Below, one piece after another: positions 45,121 through 57,421 of a stretch of DNA of 64,000 nucleotides. A model generated the notes under the pieces. It saw only the letters and a program-made list of their open reading frames with translations, searched no databases and was not told the origin of the DNA. Origin of the DNA: Acomys russatus (Eukaryota; Chordata; Mammalia; Rodentia; Muridae); contig NC_067165.1 of the NCBI RefSeq assembly GCF_903995435.1, positions 2,877,608 through 2,941,607 on the forward strand. The letters are read 5' to 3'. The first letter of the stretch is position 1, and every line of letters starts with the position of its first letter. Position numbers and translations under genes: made by a program.

Positions 45121-45144
45121 AGCAGTTACTTTTCCATGATCCAT

Positions 45145-45330
45145 GTCTGTGCCAGCTGTGCACATATTATCTTCTCAGTCCTCACAATGGCTCGCAGGGG
45201 GAAGAGCATTGAACCTAGTTCTCACTTGAGGAAGCAGGCTTACACGGAGGGACTAGCCCGAGGCCCAGCTCATCTAGCAAGTGAAAAAGCTACATTCAAA
45301 TGTTTTCCCATCTAGATCCAAAGCCTTGCT
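45145..45330 (-). mobile_element. MIR SINE fragment, antisense
   Basis: TGTGCACATATTATCTTCTC, AGTCCTCACAATGGC, TTGAGGAAGCAGGCTTAC and CATCTAGCAAGTG, with AAAGCCTTGCTTTC at the end, fit an inverted, nearly complete MIR. Confidence 0.6.
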
Positions 45331-45806
45331 TTCAGTCTTGAGTTGAGAGTAGAGAGAAGGATATTTTCAGAAGTAGGGCTGATGAGGATATTGCCCCACT
45401 GCCATGAGGTTCTGTTATTGGTTCCATTTATGTCATCACTATTAAATAGGCCTGATGGGAACCTCCGTGCAGGCTCCTGGACTACTAGAGATGATGTGAT
45501 TGGAAGCTGCCTACAAGCATGGCCCCGAAGGGATATAGTATACATAGCTTCATGCTACCTGGACTCTAGGTCTTAATGTAAAAATATTAAACGGGTGGCC
45601 ATCCCCTCATTGGGTACATCTGATACAGAGCTATGTTCTGCTGGGAGAGGGCAATATAAACTGGATATATACTTATACACTGAGACAAGTATTTTGAAGT
45701 ATTGTCACCGTTTTTCAGAGCCGTTCTTAGGTTCCTGTAAAGATCACGTAACGCCTGTTATAATCCTTCTTGTAGAGCTAAACAGGTCTCTTCTTTCAAG
45801 TTGGAG

Positions 45807-45813
45807 TGCGTGT

Positions 45814-45866
<53 letters not shown>

Positions 45867-45884
45867 TGTGTGTGTGTCTGTGTT
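45807..45884 (+). repeat. (TG)n microsatellite
   Basis: Long TG run with rare TTG interruptions. Confidence 0.95.
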
Positions 45885-45949
45885 GAGGGTGGGTGCTGAC
45901 TTTTTTGTACTATTATACAGTGTTTGTATCCTCCCATAAGCCTGAGCTT

Positions 45950-46032
45950 TTTTGATGCCTGTGTTATTCATATCTCTGTACCCAGGGTCCCAACAGTGCC
46001 TATTAAGTATCTGATAAAGAAACGAATAAAAG
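45950..46032 (+). mobile_element. L2 3' end
   Basis: TCATATCTCTGTACCCAGGG, CAACAGTGCCTATTAAGTATC and TGATAAAGAAACGAATAAA match the terminal region of L2. Confidence 0.5.
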
Positions 46033-46949
46033 CGTGAACACCAGCTGTACCTCCAGTGTTGTGTTTCTATGTGCAAAACACCTCATACCCACTACTTCTA
46101 TGACCCTAAACCACCTAAGTGCATGTTAGCAGACATTCACTCTGCCCCTCTTGGTGTGCTGCAGAAAACAGACCATGGACAGCTCACTCAGCCCTCACAG
46201 CTACAAAGTGACACTGATCCATGGAAAGCTGAGATTTTACTGACTATGTGACTAGGGCTCTTCCTCACTGGGCTACATTTCTCTCAAGACTAGGGTAAGG
46301 ACGCCTTTAAATTCTTTCCAAGGGAAGTGGTCAGTTAGCCATTGGTTTTGTCCTAAGCAGAAAGATACCCATGTTGAAAGAAAAAGCACAGTTGGGTGCT
46401 TTCCGTGGCACCCTGCCACTTGGGGACATCTTCAATGGGAGGTGCTACCATATGGCCACCGAATTGTTTTTAGTACCAACCTAGTAAACATTTGAGTTCT
46501 TCTGCTTTTTAATGCACTGTTTCACTGCCTATGTTCCACCTTTTCTGGTGTATCTGCTCTTCTCCCACGTCAAATTTGCCATGTTGCCTCATGGCTCTGG
46601 ACTCCACGCATCTTGCAATGCTATCTCAGATCTTGTGTCTGACTGTTCAACTCAGCCTTGTGTCTGGGAGACCAGGACTGCGTTTAATTTTCCTGATAGC
46701 CCCACAGCCTGTCAAAGGGCTAGTGTGTGGTGATGCTAAGTAAAAGTTTGCGGACTGTGTGGCACATGATCCAGGACACACCTCACTCAGCCATAGACAC
46801 ACCCCCCTCAGGGATTGTGTGCTGCTGGCTTCTACCATGCATCTTCATGTTCAGAGGTGGACCCAGGCCTGTAGGATAAAGTTATCTTGAAATTCTGAAG
46901 CACGATGAAGAGCTAACACTAATTCAGGGAGAAATGTTTGTTTTTCAGT

Positions 46950-47365
46950 GTGTTCGAGTGTGTATATGTGTGTGTGTGTGCAATACATATGTATTGAGGG
47001 GGTGTGTGCACAAATTTGCACTCATAAGTGTGAATGTGAGCATGCACATGTGGAAGTCAGAAGACACTCTTGCGTGATGTTCTCCTTTTTCCTTGTTAGG
47101 GACAGGGCTTCTTTTTTTGTTTGTTTGTTTGTTTTGGTTTGTTTTTTTTTTTTAACTTTTTTCCCCCCTTTTCTACCAGGCTAGCCGGCCTGTGAGCTTC
47201 CAGCAATGCTCCCGTTTCCACCTCCCATCTCTCTATAGAAACACTGAGATGACAAATACTTACAACATGTGTCGGACTTTAATGTGGGTTCTGGGGATTT
47301 GAACTCGCAGCCTCATGCTTTATTGGCAAGCACTTTTAGTGACTGAGTCATCTCGCCAGCCTTTC
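46950..47365 (-). mobile_element. B4 SINE, antisense, with TG-rich tail
   Basis: TG-rich tail, ACATGTGGAAGTCAGAAGAC, AGGCTAGCCGGCCTGTGAGC, CACCTCCCATCTCTC, GGGTTCTGGGGATTTGAACTC, GGCAAGCACTTTTAG and GACTGAGTCATCTCGCC are the inverted B4 order. It has an expanded (GTTT)n/poly-T inside (47112-47155). Confidence 0.75.
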
Positions 47366-48130
47366 AAGGGAGAATTTTATGTGAAACAACAAAGTTCCAG
47401 GGGTGGTGGTTGTTATTGTCGTTATTGTTCTACATTTTGGGATATAGTAATGCTTATATGTAATTTGATTTGAAATTTGTGCCAATTTGCCACAATGACT
47501 CCATATCTTTTTATCTGGTCGACGGACATGTATAGTATGTCTTGAAAACCCTCAGAGCCTGGGTCCCATGGTTGCTTTTTGGCATGGGTGGGTGTCTCGT
47601 TATCTGTATCCTTCATCATTACAGATATGGTAGTGTTTGTGTTTCTGAATAGCCCACTCTTTCTCCTCAATGAGCATACCATGGGGACATGCTTACATGT
47701 ATAGCATGCTTAGTACATACTCCACGGAGACACCCTTAATGATCTGGCACTGTTTTTTCACTTCTCATTTAATTGTAATACTATGTATCAAATATGAAAT
47801 TTATTATGTTAATCATTTTAAGGTGTTCTATTTCAAATGAGACAGGACAAGGAATAATAAAATATTATTATCCTATATAACTTAGGGACATAATTAAGAA
47901 ACTTGACTCCAAGAAAAAAAAAATACTTAGAGTTCATATAAACAAATTAACTTCTTAGCTTCTGTGTGCACACCAGGTTTATGGGCTCACCTTGGTACCA
48001 GGGCTGTCACTGGGTTTGGAAAAGCATTAACCACCAACTGTAGCTTTATATTACAGTTCTAAGTAAATCCTTAGACCAGTGTCCTATGGTTACCAGTAAG
48101 GGATGGGCATAGGCTGAGGAGCTGGGATAT
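47366..48130. other. AT-rich unique DNA
   Basis: Short A and T tracts, no assigned repeat and no recognised exon. Confidence 0.35.
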
Positions 48131-48137
48131 CACGCAG

Positions 48138-48290
48138 TTAGAGAATGTGCCAGAAATGTGTTTCCGTGGATCTGGTACCTCTGTGCGTGGCAGAGCCTCG
48201 ACTGGATTGCTCATGATCGTCCTCACTGAAAGTTGTGCTATAATGTGATGGGGATGCCTCCTGGACCTGAACAGCATAGAGCCCACCCAT
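48138..48290 (-). CDS. Candidate minus-strand exon, unrecognised product
   Basis: On the minus strand a pyrimidine-rich stretch ending TTTTCAG (48291-48297) makes a strong splice acceptor. The frame after it starts ATG GGT GGG CTC TAT and runs 50 residues to TAA at 48138-48140, including an acidic/serine stretch FSEDDHEQSSR. Four CpGs survive within about 70 bp, which is rare nearby. I do not recognise the protein. It could be a terminal exon of a minus-strand gene or lncRNA, or chance. A weak donor-like GAGGTACC near 48176 would allow an internal exon. Confidence 0.25.
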   Translation of the reverse strand: MGGLYAVQVQEASPSHYSTTFSEDDHEQSSRGSATHRGTRSTETHFWHIL

Positions 48291-48299
48291 CTGAAAACA

Positions 48300-49490
48300 G
48301 GGAAAAACACAGAAAGCAATCTGTGTGAGTGACACATACAAGGCTGCGACACAAAGCAGCGCTTAGTCGACAGACATTAGCATTTCATCAGTATGTTCAC
48401 AGCACCATCTTCTGCATAAAGATACTCAGGAGCCCTATGCTTTACGCTCCGGGCTCCCAGTGGCTACACTGTCTCCACGAGGAAGAATGGGAAGCCAGAA
48501 CTGACTACCCACAGCTTGCTTCCTGTAGCTCTCTTTCCGTCTCATTTGACAGGTACCAGTTACCAGTTTGGTCTGTTAACCTTCTAAGTTGGAATTGTAA
48601 AAATAAGCTGAGTCAAAACAGCGCCATCTCTCTTGAGTTATAAAACCAGCTGTGCGAAGATGCTCCTAGCGCCGTTCTGCTTGTAGGTAACTAAGAACCA
48701 ACTCCTCATGGTAATTTTGCAGGTGATTAGCCTGACGCAAAGAAGCATCCCTTTGGGATGCAGAGGAACTTGAGGTTGTATTTTCCTACGATAAGCAGAT
48801 TACAGGAGAGAAATTCTCTCTCCTCACTCCTTCCTCTCATGGAGATTTAGGGGATTTTAATATTGCAAATATTTTAGGAGTCAAATGAAACACTGGTCCA
48901 GAGGCAGGGGTGGGAATGCATAGTCATTAGCTATTGCATTGTTTATGTGACCATAAATGGGTTGCTGGCATCTGTGCAGGTGAAGGGAGGGGTGAAGGAG
49001 GATTTAGACCTATACAGCCTCTGAGGCGGGGGTATCCTTACACTGAATGATCCGAGAACTCCTCTAACCCTTGCAGCTTTAAAATCAAAAGTTCCACTCT
49101 GGAGCCTTTCTTGATTCATTTTAGACCCAGGTTTCCTCCTACTGCCGTTTATCCACCATTGCGTTTGGCTCTGTCCTTCCCAAGTCCTCCTGGGATCTAA
49201 TCCTTGGAGGGCAGAAAGCCCTCTGCCATTTCACCTTTGTATTCCAAGTGTTCATGTGCTACGATAACTTCAACAGCAATAAACAAATCATCATCATTAA
49301 GTCTGTCCCTCTCTACCCATGGGCTCCACACTCAACGGATTCAACCTACTGTGAACTGAAAATATTTTTGAAAATTGTTTATGTACTGAACATTCATAGA
49401 CTTTCTTGACATCGTTCCATAAAGAGTAGTGTAGGTTCCATTTAAAAAATAATGTAAATACTTTCATAGTGTGTGCATTGTATTGTGGTA
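48300..49490. other. Unique DNA with retained CpGs
   Basis: CpGs near 48358-48480 and repeat-free sequence suggest possible constraint. No named repeats or exons are assigned. Confidence 0.3.
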
Positions 49491-49539
49491 GGTATTACAA
49501 GGAAAATATAAATAATTTACTTCTTAAATTTTGGGTTTT

Positions 49540-50260
49540 TTTTTTGTGGATTCTCATTATGCAGGCCTGAAGCTTCCTTTGGATCTCAGGGCAGCCTTGA
49601 GTTCTCAAACCTCCTTTGCCCCCTGTCAAGTGTTGGGCTGCTGAGAAGACTGTGGGTTCTGTTCCTGCTGCCTGGATTATTCTGTAGATATCTATTAGAT
49701 CCATTTGATCTGGGATATAAATTAACTGTGAGGTTTCTTTATTGATTTTTCAGTTCAGATGACCTATATAAAAAGGACAGTAGGGAATTGAAATCTTCAT
49801 TTTTTAATTTCTAATATTTATTTCTAATCACTATGTCCATTAGTGTCTGTTTTATGAAATGTTCATGCATAAGTGTTTACAATTGTTATATAGTCTTAGA
49901 ACATTGCTTCCTTTGTTAGTATGTGGTGGCCTGCGCTATCTTTTCTAATTATGATGTCTACTTTGTCAAATATCTGTATAGATACCAGTTTGGCTTTCAT
50001 TTCCATTTGCTTAAAAGATTGTTTTCAGTCTTCTGAGTTTCAGTCTCTTGTCTTTACCAGTAAGGTTTATCTCTTCAAGGCCTTAGAAGTTTGGGTCTAG
50101 TGTTATAATTCCATGAGACAGTCTGTATCTTCATTGGTGGGTTGAGACCAGTTATTTTCACTTGTTATTTTATTATTATTGTTATTGAGAGATCTTTACA
50201 CTTTAGTTGGTTGGTTTCTCAGTGGTTGGATTATTTATGGCTTGTTCTTTGCTTTCCTCC
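49540..50260 (-). mobile_element. L1 ORF2 endonuclease relic, antisense
   Basis: The minus strand translates to broken L1 endonuclease text. A KDKRLKLRRLKTIF stretch followed by a stop and ANGNESQTGI (about 50030-49990) lies upstream of MDLIDIYRIIQ and TVFSA (49704-49640). The order and spacing fit the endonuclease domain of ORF2. It is full of stops and is a dead copy unrelated in position to the 23-kb element. Confidence 0.65.
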
Positions 50261-52170
50261 TGCTGCCTCCTTTGTACCTGTTTGCTGGTTTGCTCTGTTG
50301 GACATGTAAGAGGTAGTGATTAAATAGTGAAACCACACCCACTCACCTTTATCCGTTCTAACACATAGTCACAGGAAACTTGCCTGTGGATCTCAGAGCT
50401 TTAGTCCTGATTTCACTCTAGCTCTGCGATTCTTCCGCTGTAGCTTTATTAAGCACACTGGGTCATCCTTTGGACTGGAAAGATGAACTTGGGCAGATAC
50501 CACTGTTAGCTTCACGGGCCCAAATAGAACTGGATGGAATCAAGTCCATAAGATTGTATTACATTACATTATGAAGAATCGTAGAAATCATCTAGTTCAG
50601 GAAAAAAAAAAAACCTGTTTTGTTTTTAAGCAGTGGACAACTTCATATAGCTATGAGATGGGAGAAGACCCAGTGGGGGTTTGGTAGCCTCACTTCCCTG
50701 CCACCTCCTTCTGCTACAGGGGCGTTCATGCATAAAGACCCCAAGACGACTGTGTGGAGCTGCACAGGGCCACCTACAGCACAGTTTATGGCGCTTCTGT
50801 CGCCTTCAGCTCCCAGCTTTCCAGCTCAGAGGATGGCAGATGCAGCCTCTCGATGCTGTGTCTTTTGACATTTGTTCCAATGCTCTTTTCACTTCATTAC
50901 AATTCATTTACTTTAAAAGAGGAGCTAATTAAGGGTAGGTAGGAAATGCTTAAAGTAGCAGTGCTCTTGGTAATCAGTGATTCCACTAGTCTCCTTCTGA
51001 GTTCATGAAAAAGGCCGTTAAGCATGTGTCCTTAGCCACCTCCAAGTCACTCAAGCTCTCGGTGCTGGGCTGCCAAATGCTGTCCATTCCAGGGACTCCC
51101 GCCTCTTCCCAGTGCACTGCTAAAAATAAAAGAGGGCTGACAAGACACATATGCTGTAGATCAGCTTTGATTGGGGGCACAGACCATCCAAGTGTAAAAA
51201 CTGTTACTTCGTCTTCCTAATGCACAGATTTGTATATCCACGCTGAGCCTACCAGGAGAGTGTACCTCGAATTTGGTAGAGGGAATTTCACGAAGCCCCT
51301 TAGTACCCATGTCTCGCCTAATGGTTGTGAGAAATCTAGCTATCAAGGCAGGCAAAATGGGTAGCTTTATTTGTCCTCACTTCATAGATGAGATCAGAAA
51401 ATTTTATTGTTGTAGGTAAACTGATTTGGGATAACAGGAATATTCTTGAGGTTAACTATTTGAACAATGCCCGAGGAGTCACAAGAGTCGAGCACCACTA
51501 CTGAATTATTCAGAGCTTTAGAGGTTTATGCTGAATATCCTGCATTTGTCTCTTAAGATCTGTCCTCACCCTGCAATATACCCTGGACATCAAGCTGTAT
51601 CCTCTGTCTTAGTCTTGCCCTTTGGCTCCTGGTTCCTTTCTTCTAGTGTTGGGCATTTGTAGGACGTGATTGAACTTCCGCATTTAGTCTCTTTCCCTAT
51701 ACCTCAAGGTCAATACTGGCTGACTTTTATTTTTTCTAATACAGACATTACAGCCCTGTAGAAAGCCCTCACCCACCCCCAGCCTTTATCTATAGATTCC
51801 CATAATTCCTCCTGCTACTCTTCCAGCCTTGGGGTGGTAACGCTCCCTGAAGTTAGCTGCCCTCGCAGTATTACATTGCATCACATGGTTCCCCTATAAC
51901 CCTACTTTGCATAGGTTGGAGCAAACCCACAGTCCCTTCCTCCAGCTCTTCCAAGGATGCCCGGTGAAGCCTGTGGCTTGTTGGGTCCCTGATTGATGGA
52001 AGTTGCTCAGTCTCACATAGTCAGGGGAAATGCCTTACATCTGTAGTCTGCTAGGCAGCAAGAACAGGGAAAGCCCATTGCTTTGCCTAAGTAGTTTTTC
52101 TGTTTCTCTGATTTCCAAATATACCCTTGGATCTAGCAGCTGGAGTCTAAGCCCAGGCACGTGTGACTAT
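50261..52170. other. Unique non-coding DNA
   Basis: A12 near 50600 and short pyrimidine-rich patches. No exon or repeat was assigned. Confidence 0.35.
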
Positions 52171-52171
52171 A

Positions 52172-52174
<3 letters not shown>

Positions 52175-52198
<24 letters not shown>
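52175..52198 (+). repeat. Poly-T tract (T24)
   Basis: A perfect T run. Confidence 0.95.
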
Positions 52199-52203
<5 letters not shown>

Positions 52204-52429
52204 TTCTTAAAAAAGCATATGGGAAGGCACCCAGATCACCAATTTCAGGGTTCCTCTTTCCAAAGATTCTAACTGTGCCACTCTAGGGGGAAGCTAAGAT
52301 CTCTTTATTTTTAACAATTCACATCTTCCAAGTGACTGTGGACTATCTGGGTCACCACTGAGCCCCTTACAGCATATCCCAGCCTTAGAGCATATTCCTA
52401 CCTCTGTTTTGCACTCGTCATGAAATGTC

Positions 52430-52555
52430 AGTTAACTCTGTCCATAGCTCCGTAGTCACAGCATAAGCATCATAAAGACAGGCACCATGCTTGAGTCACC
52501 TTCCTATCTCTGGAAGTGGACAGAAAACAGTCTAGAAATGATTTGCTGAAGAGGT
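52430..52555 (+). mobile_element. L2 3' end fragment
   Basis: TCATAAAGACAGGCACCATG, CTTGAGTCACCTTCCTATCTC and TGGAAGTGGACAGAAAACAG follow the L2 terminal order at high divergence. Confidence 0.4.
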
Positions 52556-52759
52556 CCATACAGTGTCTTCATTTGCAAGGATGTGGAAATGGAAGACATG
52601 TTTGTGCAGTTGGGGGTTTTCAGGTGCCATGGAAGCACACACACAGACAGCGTGCTGCTGTGCTCTCTGAGAGTGGTGACCGAGGGTGATGGCTGCCACT
52701 GTTCCCTAGGCTCCCAGTGTGGTGGCTGAGAAGGTAGTGGCTGGGTGGTTTAGAGTTTG

Positions 52760-52905
52760 GAATGTCCATCCCCCTGCCTGGCTGTAAATGCTGGCAGTAG
52801 CATTCACTAGCTTTGTGACAGTGAGCACACAGTTTACCTTTCTGTGCCCCGTCTCCTTGCCTGATGTCATGGTGTCGTTAGGCTTAATAAACACGCTCAT
52901 CTGTG
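52760..52905 (+). mobile_element. MIR SINE fragment
   Basis: GCAGTAGCATTCACTAGC, TTTGTGACAGTGAGCACAC and TTTACCTTTCTGTGCCCCG match the MIR core. Confidence 0.55.
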
Positions 52906-53178
52906 TAAAGGACCTAGAGCCGCAGTGGGGAAACCAAGCATGTGTGACTTTTGGCTGCCATGGTGGCCAAGAAACAAGCATCGGTTGAAGCAAACCCACT
53001 GTCCCTTTGGAATATCATGCCTCTTCTTAGGCAGTCTTTGACAGTGGTCTTGCCCTGGAGGGTTACTGTGAGAGTTCAGTAGATTAAGCAAAGTAGTACA
53101 ATCCCAAGCAACCATTGCTGTCTTGGAAGGGAAATGAAAACAGAGAGCCACTGTGTAATGAGATGGCTACTTCTAGGT

Positions 53179-53383
53179 CTGAGGTTCTCAATCTGTGGGT
53201 CATGATCTTTCCGGAAGTTGAACAGTCCTTTCACGGGGGTCACCTGAGACCATCAGGAAACACAGAACAGTAGCAAAATTACAGTTCTAAAGTAGCAGTA
53301 AAAACCGTGTTATGGGTGAGGGTCACCACAACACCAGGAACTGTATTAAAGGTTTGCAGCATTAGGAAGACTGAGGAATGCTG
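53179..53383 (+). mobile_element. URR1-like non-autonomous hAT DNA transposon
   Basis: GAGGTTCTCAATCTGTGGG, CCTTTCACGGGGGTCACC, CAGAACAGTAGCAAAATTAC, GGTCACCACAACACCAGG and GCAGCATTAGGAAGACTGAG follow the rodent URR1 order as I recall it. Ends are imperfect terminal inverted repeats. The flanking 8-mers TTCTAGGT (53171-53178) and TTCTAGAT (53384-53391) differ at one base, the 8-bp duplication length typical of hAT elements. Confidence 0.8.
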
Positions 53384-53391
53384 TTCTAGAT

Positions 53392-56300
53392 TAAGCTCAA
53401 AACTAGACACCAAAGGCCCCTTGTCCCCATGTGCCATTCAGGAATCCAGGCAGGAAGGCGACAGTGTGGTCTGGGAATGAGGGTGGCTTACCAAACACTA
53501 ATTGGATTAATACCTCAAACTGGGATCCTGAGCGAGAGCAACAGATAGGACCCACCATAATAGATTTGGTGCTGACATCATAAGAATTTAGCTAGAAGTC
53601 CTTGACCTTCCCCCTTGAATGGGTGGATCTCAAACGACAGTCACAATGAATAGACCCCTGTCCCCCAGCACTGTCTAAACAAACCATCTTTGAAAAACAC
53701 TGGTGCCCAGGCCAATTCCATCACTGATCCTCCACATGATCTTCGCGTTCTCTTGAAGATCCCCCAGATGACTGTAATGTCCAGCCAACATTTAAAAGGT
53801 ACCAGGAGGTACCAAGTTATAATGTCTGTAAAGTAAAGCAAGAGTAGTGCTGGGAGGCAGTGGGTGAGGGAAAACTGGCGAGCTTGCTCAGAGAGGGATC
53901 ATGCCTCCCACAGTTTCATCTCTTGGTTTTTATTCCTAACTATCTCAACTCTGAATTTATTTAGCATAATTGGAGAGGTCATTTACCGGGGGACAAGTTT
54001 CTTTTATGTTAAATGTTAATAGAATGGTAGTAATTTGAAAGATTATTCATTTTCAACAAAAGCCTTACTTCCCAGGCTTAAAAAAAAGAATGCTTTTAAA
54101 TATAGAAATTTTTAAAAATTAGTAAAGGTTTATGCATTCTTAGTTTAGGGCTGATCGAAGCATTGACATTACAAACTCTGCGCTGTTTGGTGACCTATCT
54201 GGTAATGGCTTCTGACAATGATGCCTTCCTTCCTTCTTAGGCCTCTTTTGTTTATTCTTTTCTTGTTTTCTTCACTGACAAAACATTTAGGCTTATTATC
54301 CATCATAAAATAATACAATTGTTCATTTATTCTACCAGTGTTTTCCTGCTAAAAGATAAAGGTTCTTTCAGTTTGTTTATTTGAATTCGTTGTGGGCAGG
54401 GTTGGCATGCCTGCCTCCACAAATTGAAATCCCAGCCAAAGATGGCTCTCCCACGATGTACCATTTTTTTAGTCAGAAATTTGACTGGTTTCAAAAAAAA
54501 AAAAAAAAAAAAGAAGTTCATTCTTCTTTATGCCCCTTGGGACATGCTTCCTGGAGTGGTTTGGAATAAGGCTGGAAAAAATGTATCCAATTCTTTAATA
54601 ATCCTTTAAGTATCTTCAGATATGTGTTGCAGAAGGGTGCCATAGATGTATAATTTGTAATGGGAAAAATGAACTTGAGTTGTATAAGACCCTAGCGATT
54701 ATGTTCTTGAGAGAGAAAGAAAAAGTCCCTGCCTGTGCCAGTGGCAGGGGACCCACCCGCTCTGATTTATTCCACAGGGGCTGGAATTTGCGACTGCTGA
54801 TTCCCTTTCAACCACTTCTACTAATAGATTCAGGAAGTAATTTTCAAATGTGAAAACAGTAGATCGTAGGTAATAGAACAAGATCATGGGCAATTTAGAA
54901 GGCAGATGAGTGTATGCAGCCAAGGTCTCTTCATGGCGCTTACCCTGCTTTGTCCTGCTACTTAATGCAATGTCCTCTTTATTTCCCACTAAACACAAAA
55001 GTCTGCAAAGCAAGTGGGCCTTGGGCATGGATGGTGAAGGGAGTCTACTGGGATTGTTTCTGCTGAACACCGCACGCACATGCACGCTTGCCTGCGCGCA
55101 CCCACGTGCCTACACGGGTAACTTTTCTCTTTTAAGGACAACTGTTCACTTGGCTCTTAAACCTAGCAGTGCTGTTAAAATTTAACCACTGCTGAACATC
55201 ATTAAGGAGGCATAAATGCTGGGCAGAAGAGGCATAGCAATGAAGCAGCCTGACACGAGCAGTGGATGTTCCAATCACTCAGCCTTTTGATGATCTTCTA
55301 GGCAGGCATAGAACGAGAGAGAGCCAGGGCTCTGCCTGTAAAGGGCATGCTCTAAGGAGTGTGTGAAATATGCGTCTTAAAGGTCACGTGGGCAGAAAGA
55401 GTTCTTGAGGACAATCCTGTATTATTACAAGATAATCTACTGTACATATTGTGTATGTAGGCGCTCTCAGAACAAAATGATATTTCTTTCAGAGCTCTTC
55501 AGTCTTGATGGAGAAACTGGAGGCTTAGATGGATTTTCTTGAGGGCAGGGTCTGTAAAAATCCTTTTATGGAACCTGTGCGCAGCAGGATGCCATGTAAA
55601 GTCAGGCGGCAGTCATTACTGATTTTATTAGGTGATTATATTATAAATATGAGTTGGGGCTCAATCGTAAGCAGATCCCTTACGCGTGCTTCTGAGCATT
55701 CGGCCTCCAGAGTGCTAACTCCCACCGTACAGTATTGATTGCCTGATGCCTGAGTTATGGCCTTTCTCAGATCTTGAACTAGGCCTCAGGATACACACAT
55801 CTTTCTAGTGATAAGTTCCTCTTGTAAGTGGGATGTACCAGGTCTTAAATGGTGGTCCTGCAAGGCATACCACCAAAGGCATACTCAGATGTGATTCTCT
55901 TGCGACTCGAGAGGTATTAAACATACTATTTTATGGGATGTATAAGAGATGTTTATAATTTATAATTTATACATTTCTCTGAGTCCTTTTTGAGGGAAGA
56001 CAAACATTAATGCATTCTTATGAATAGTCTTTTTTTTTTTCCACTTTAGATTTTTTAACTAGACCAAAGGCCTCACTCCTAAATTATCTAATTCTGTAGA
56101 TACCCTTATTTTAAAGTATGACCCTGGCATTTTTAGAATGATCAGATATACCTTAGACAGGCCTTCCCCGTCTCTACAATTGCTATTTTGGGCCAGGTAA
56201 TTATTTAGCAGCCTACTTGGCCTCTACCCAATGCCAGAACACCTCCCTCTACTATTTGTGACAATCAAAGCCATCTTTCAACATTGACCCCCAGAGTGTA

Positions 56301-56590
56301 AAATCACCTCTGATTGAAGATCATTGACTTTCGGCGGTGTCCTCTCGAAGCCCTTGAACATTCTTAATGCAAAATGCAGTAAACGTAAGAGTATACATTG
56401 GGGTGCAGTGCCAGCCTCGGTGTGGAACATACTTGTTCATGTACAAATGTTCCCCCTGAATACGAGTCATGAATTTTTGGTTTGTTGAATAATAGAAACT
56501 AATTGCCAATCACTGTGTGTTCCCTGAAGCACATTTCTTTATACATGTAGGGACATGCATGTTATGTATATATTTCCATTTACTGACTCT
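53392..56590. other. Unique non-coding DNA
   Basis: Contains A20 at 54493-54512 and T10 near 56031. GGTACCAGGA is tandemly doubled near 53798. No exon, named SINE or LINE was recognised. Confidence 0.35.
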
Positions 56591-56665
56591 CTGTTATTTC
56601 TAACTATCTCACTGTCTTAACAGCAATAGGCACATAGCAGATATTCAGTGAATGTTGGTTGAATG
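56590..56665 (+). mobile_element. L2 3' end fragment
   Basis: CACTGTCTTAACAGCAATAG, GCACATAGCAGATATTCAG and TGAATGTTGGTTGAATGG match the terminal sequence of L2. Confidence 0.55.
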
Positions 56666-57319
56666 GCTACCTGGCACATGAAATGTACATTAAAATGATG
56701 AATTACCAACACACCCATGGCCATATGCTCCCAGCTCTGTGTTTTGTGGCAATTGCAGCCATCTGTACAATTGGATGCAGGGCATTCCACAAAGCCCCTC
56801 CTGCAGTTTGTTTGTTTTGCCTCCTCTGAAATCCATGCCCATGTCCAGTAGGGTCTGTCTGATCATTTTGCGTCTATACTGCGGAGCAGGGAAGCATTTT
56901 GGTACAGTGGGAGCTGCATGATTTTGCTGCACAGTCCTGATCCTCATAGCAGGGCAGAGAGCTACTGTCTGACTCCCAAACATCTATGGATGTCTTGTCC
57001 TGCCGGAGCCATGGCCAACCTTGTGGTGAAGGATTTGTTAAGCCTGCACTTCATGTGTAAAGAAACCAGAGGACAACAGCCGGTCCCAAGATTTATGCTG
57101 AAACAGCAACAGAAGTTTAGTATTGTCGGAAAGTATTTGAAATCACTTTCTAAACTTTAGATTTAAATGCATTCTCTCTAGACTTTGGCTGCAACAATGG
57201 TGTGAATTTTAAAACGACCATAAAAAACATTTACAAGGTACAGTGGATTTCTAGGTCAGGAATCAGGGAGGAACAAGGAAAGCGGAATTAAAAAGCACTT
57301 AGTTAAAAATCAGAAGGGA

Positions 57320-57382
57320 GGGCAGAGAGATGAGGAAACTCCGAGTTATTGAGAAAGGACTTGTCCAAAGTCACAGAAGGTT

Positions 57383-57383
<1 letters not shown>
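57320..57383 (-). mobile_element. MIR fragment
   Basis: AGATGAGGAAACTCCGAG and GGACTTGTCCAAAGTCACAG are the inverted MIR core, cut off by the T run. Confidence 0.5.

Positions 57384-57421
<38 letters not shown>
57384..57421 (+). repeat. Poly-T tract (T38)
   Basis: A perfect T run, the longest homopolymer in the window. Confidence 0.97.

Noticed and set aside
45595..46076. Frames spanning the (TG)n at 45.8 kb
   Set aside because: Driven by the repeat; flanking residues show no motif and an L2 end overlaps.
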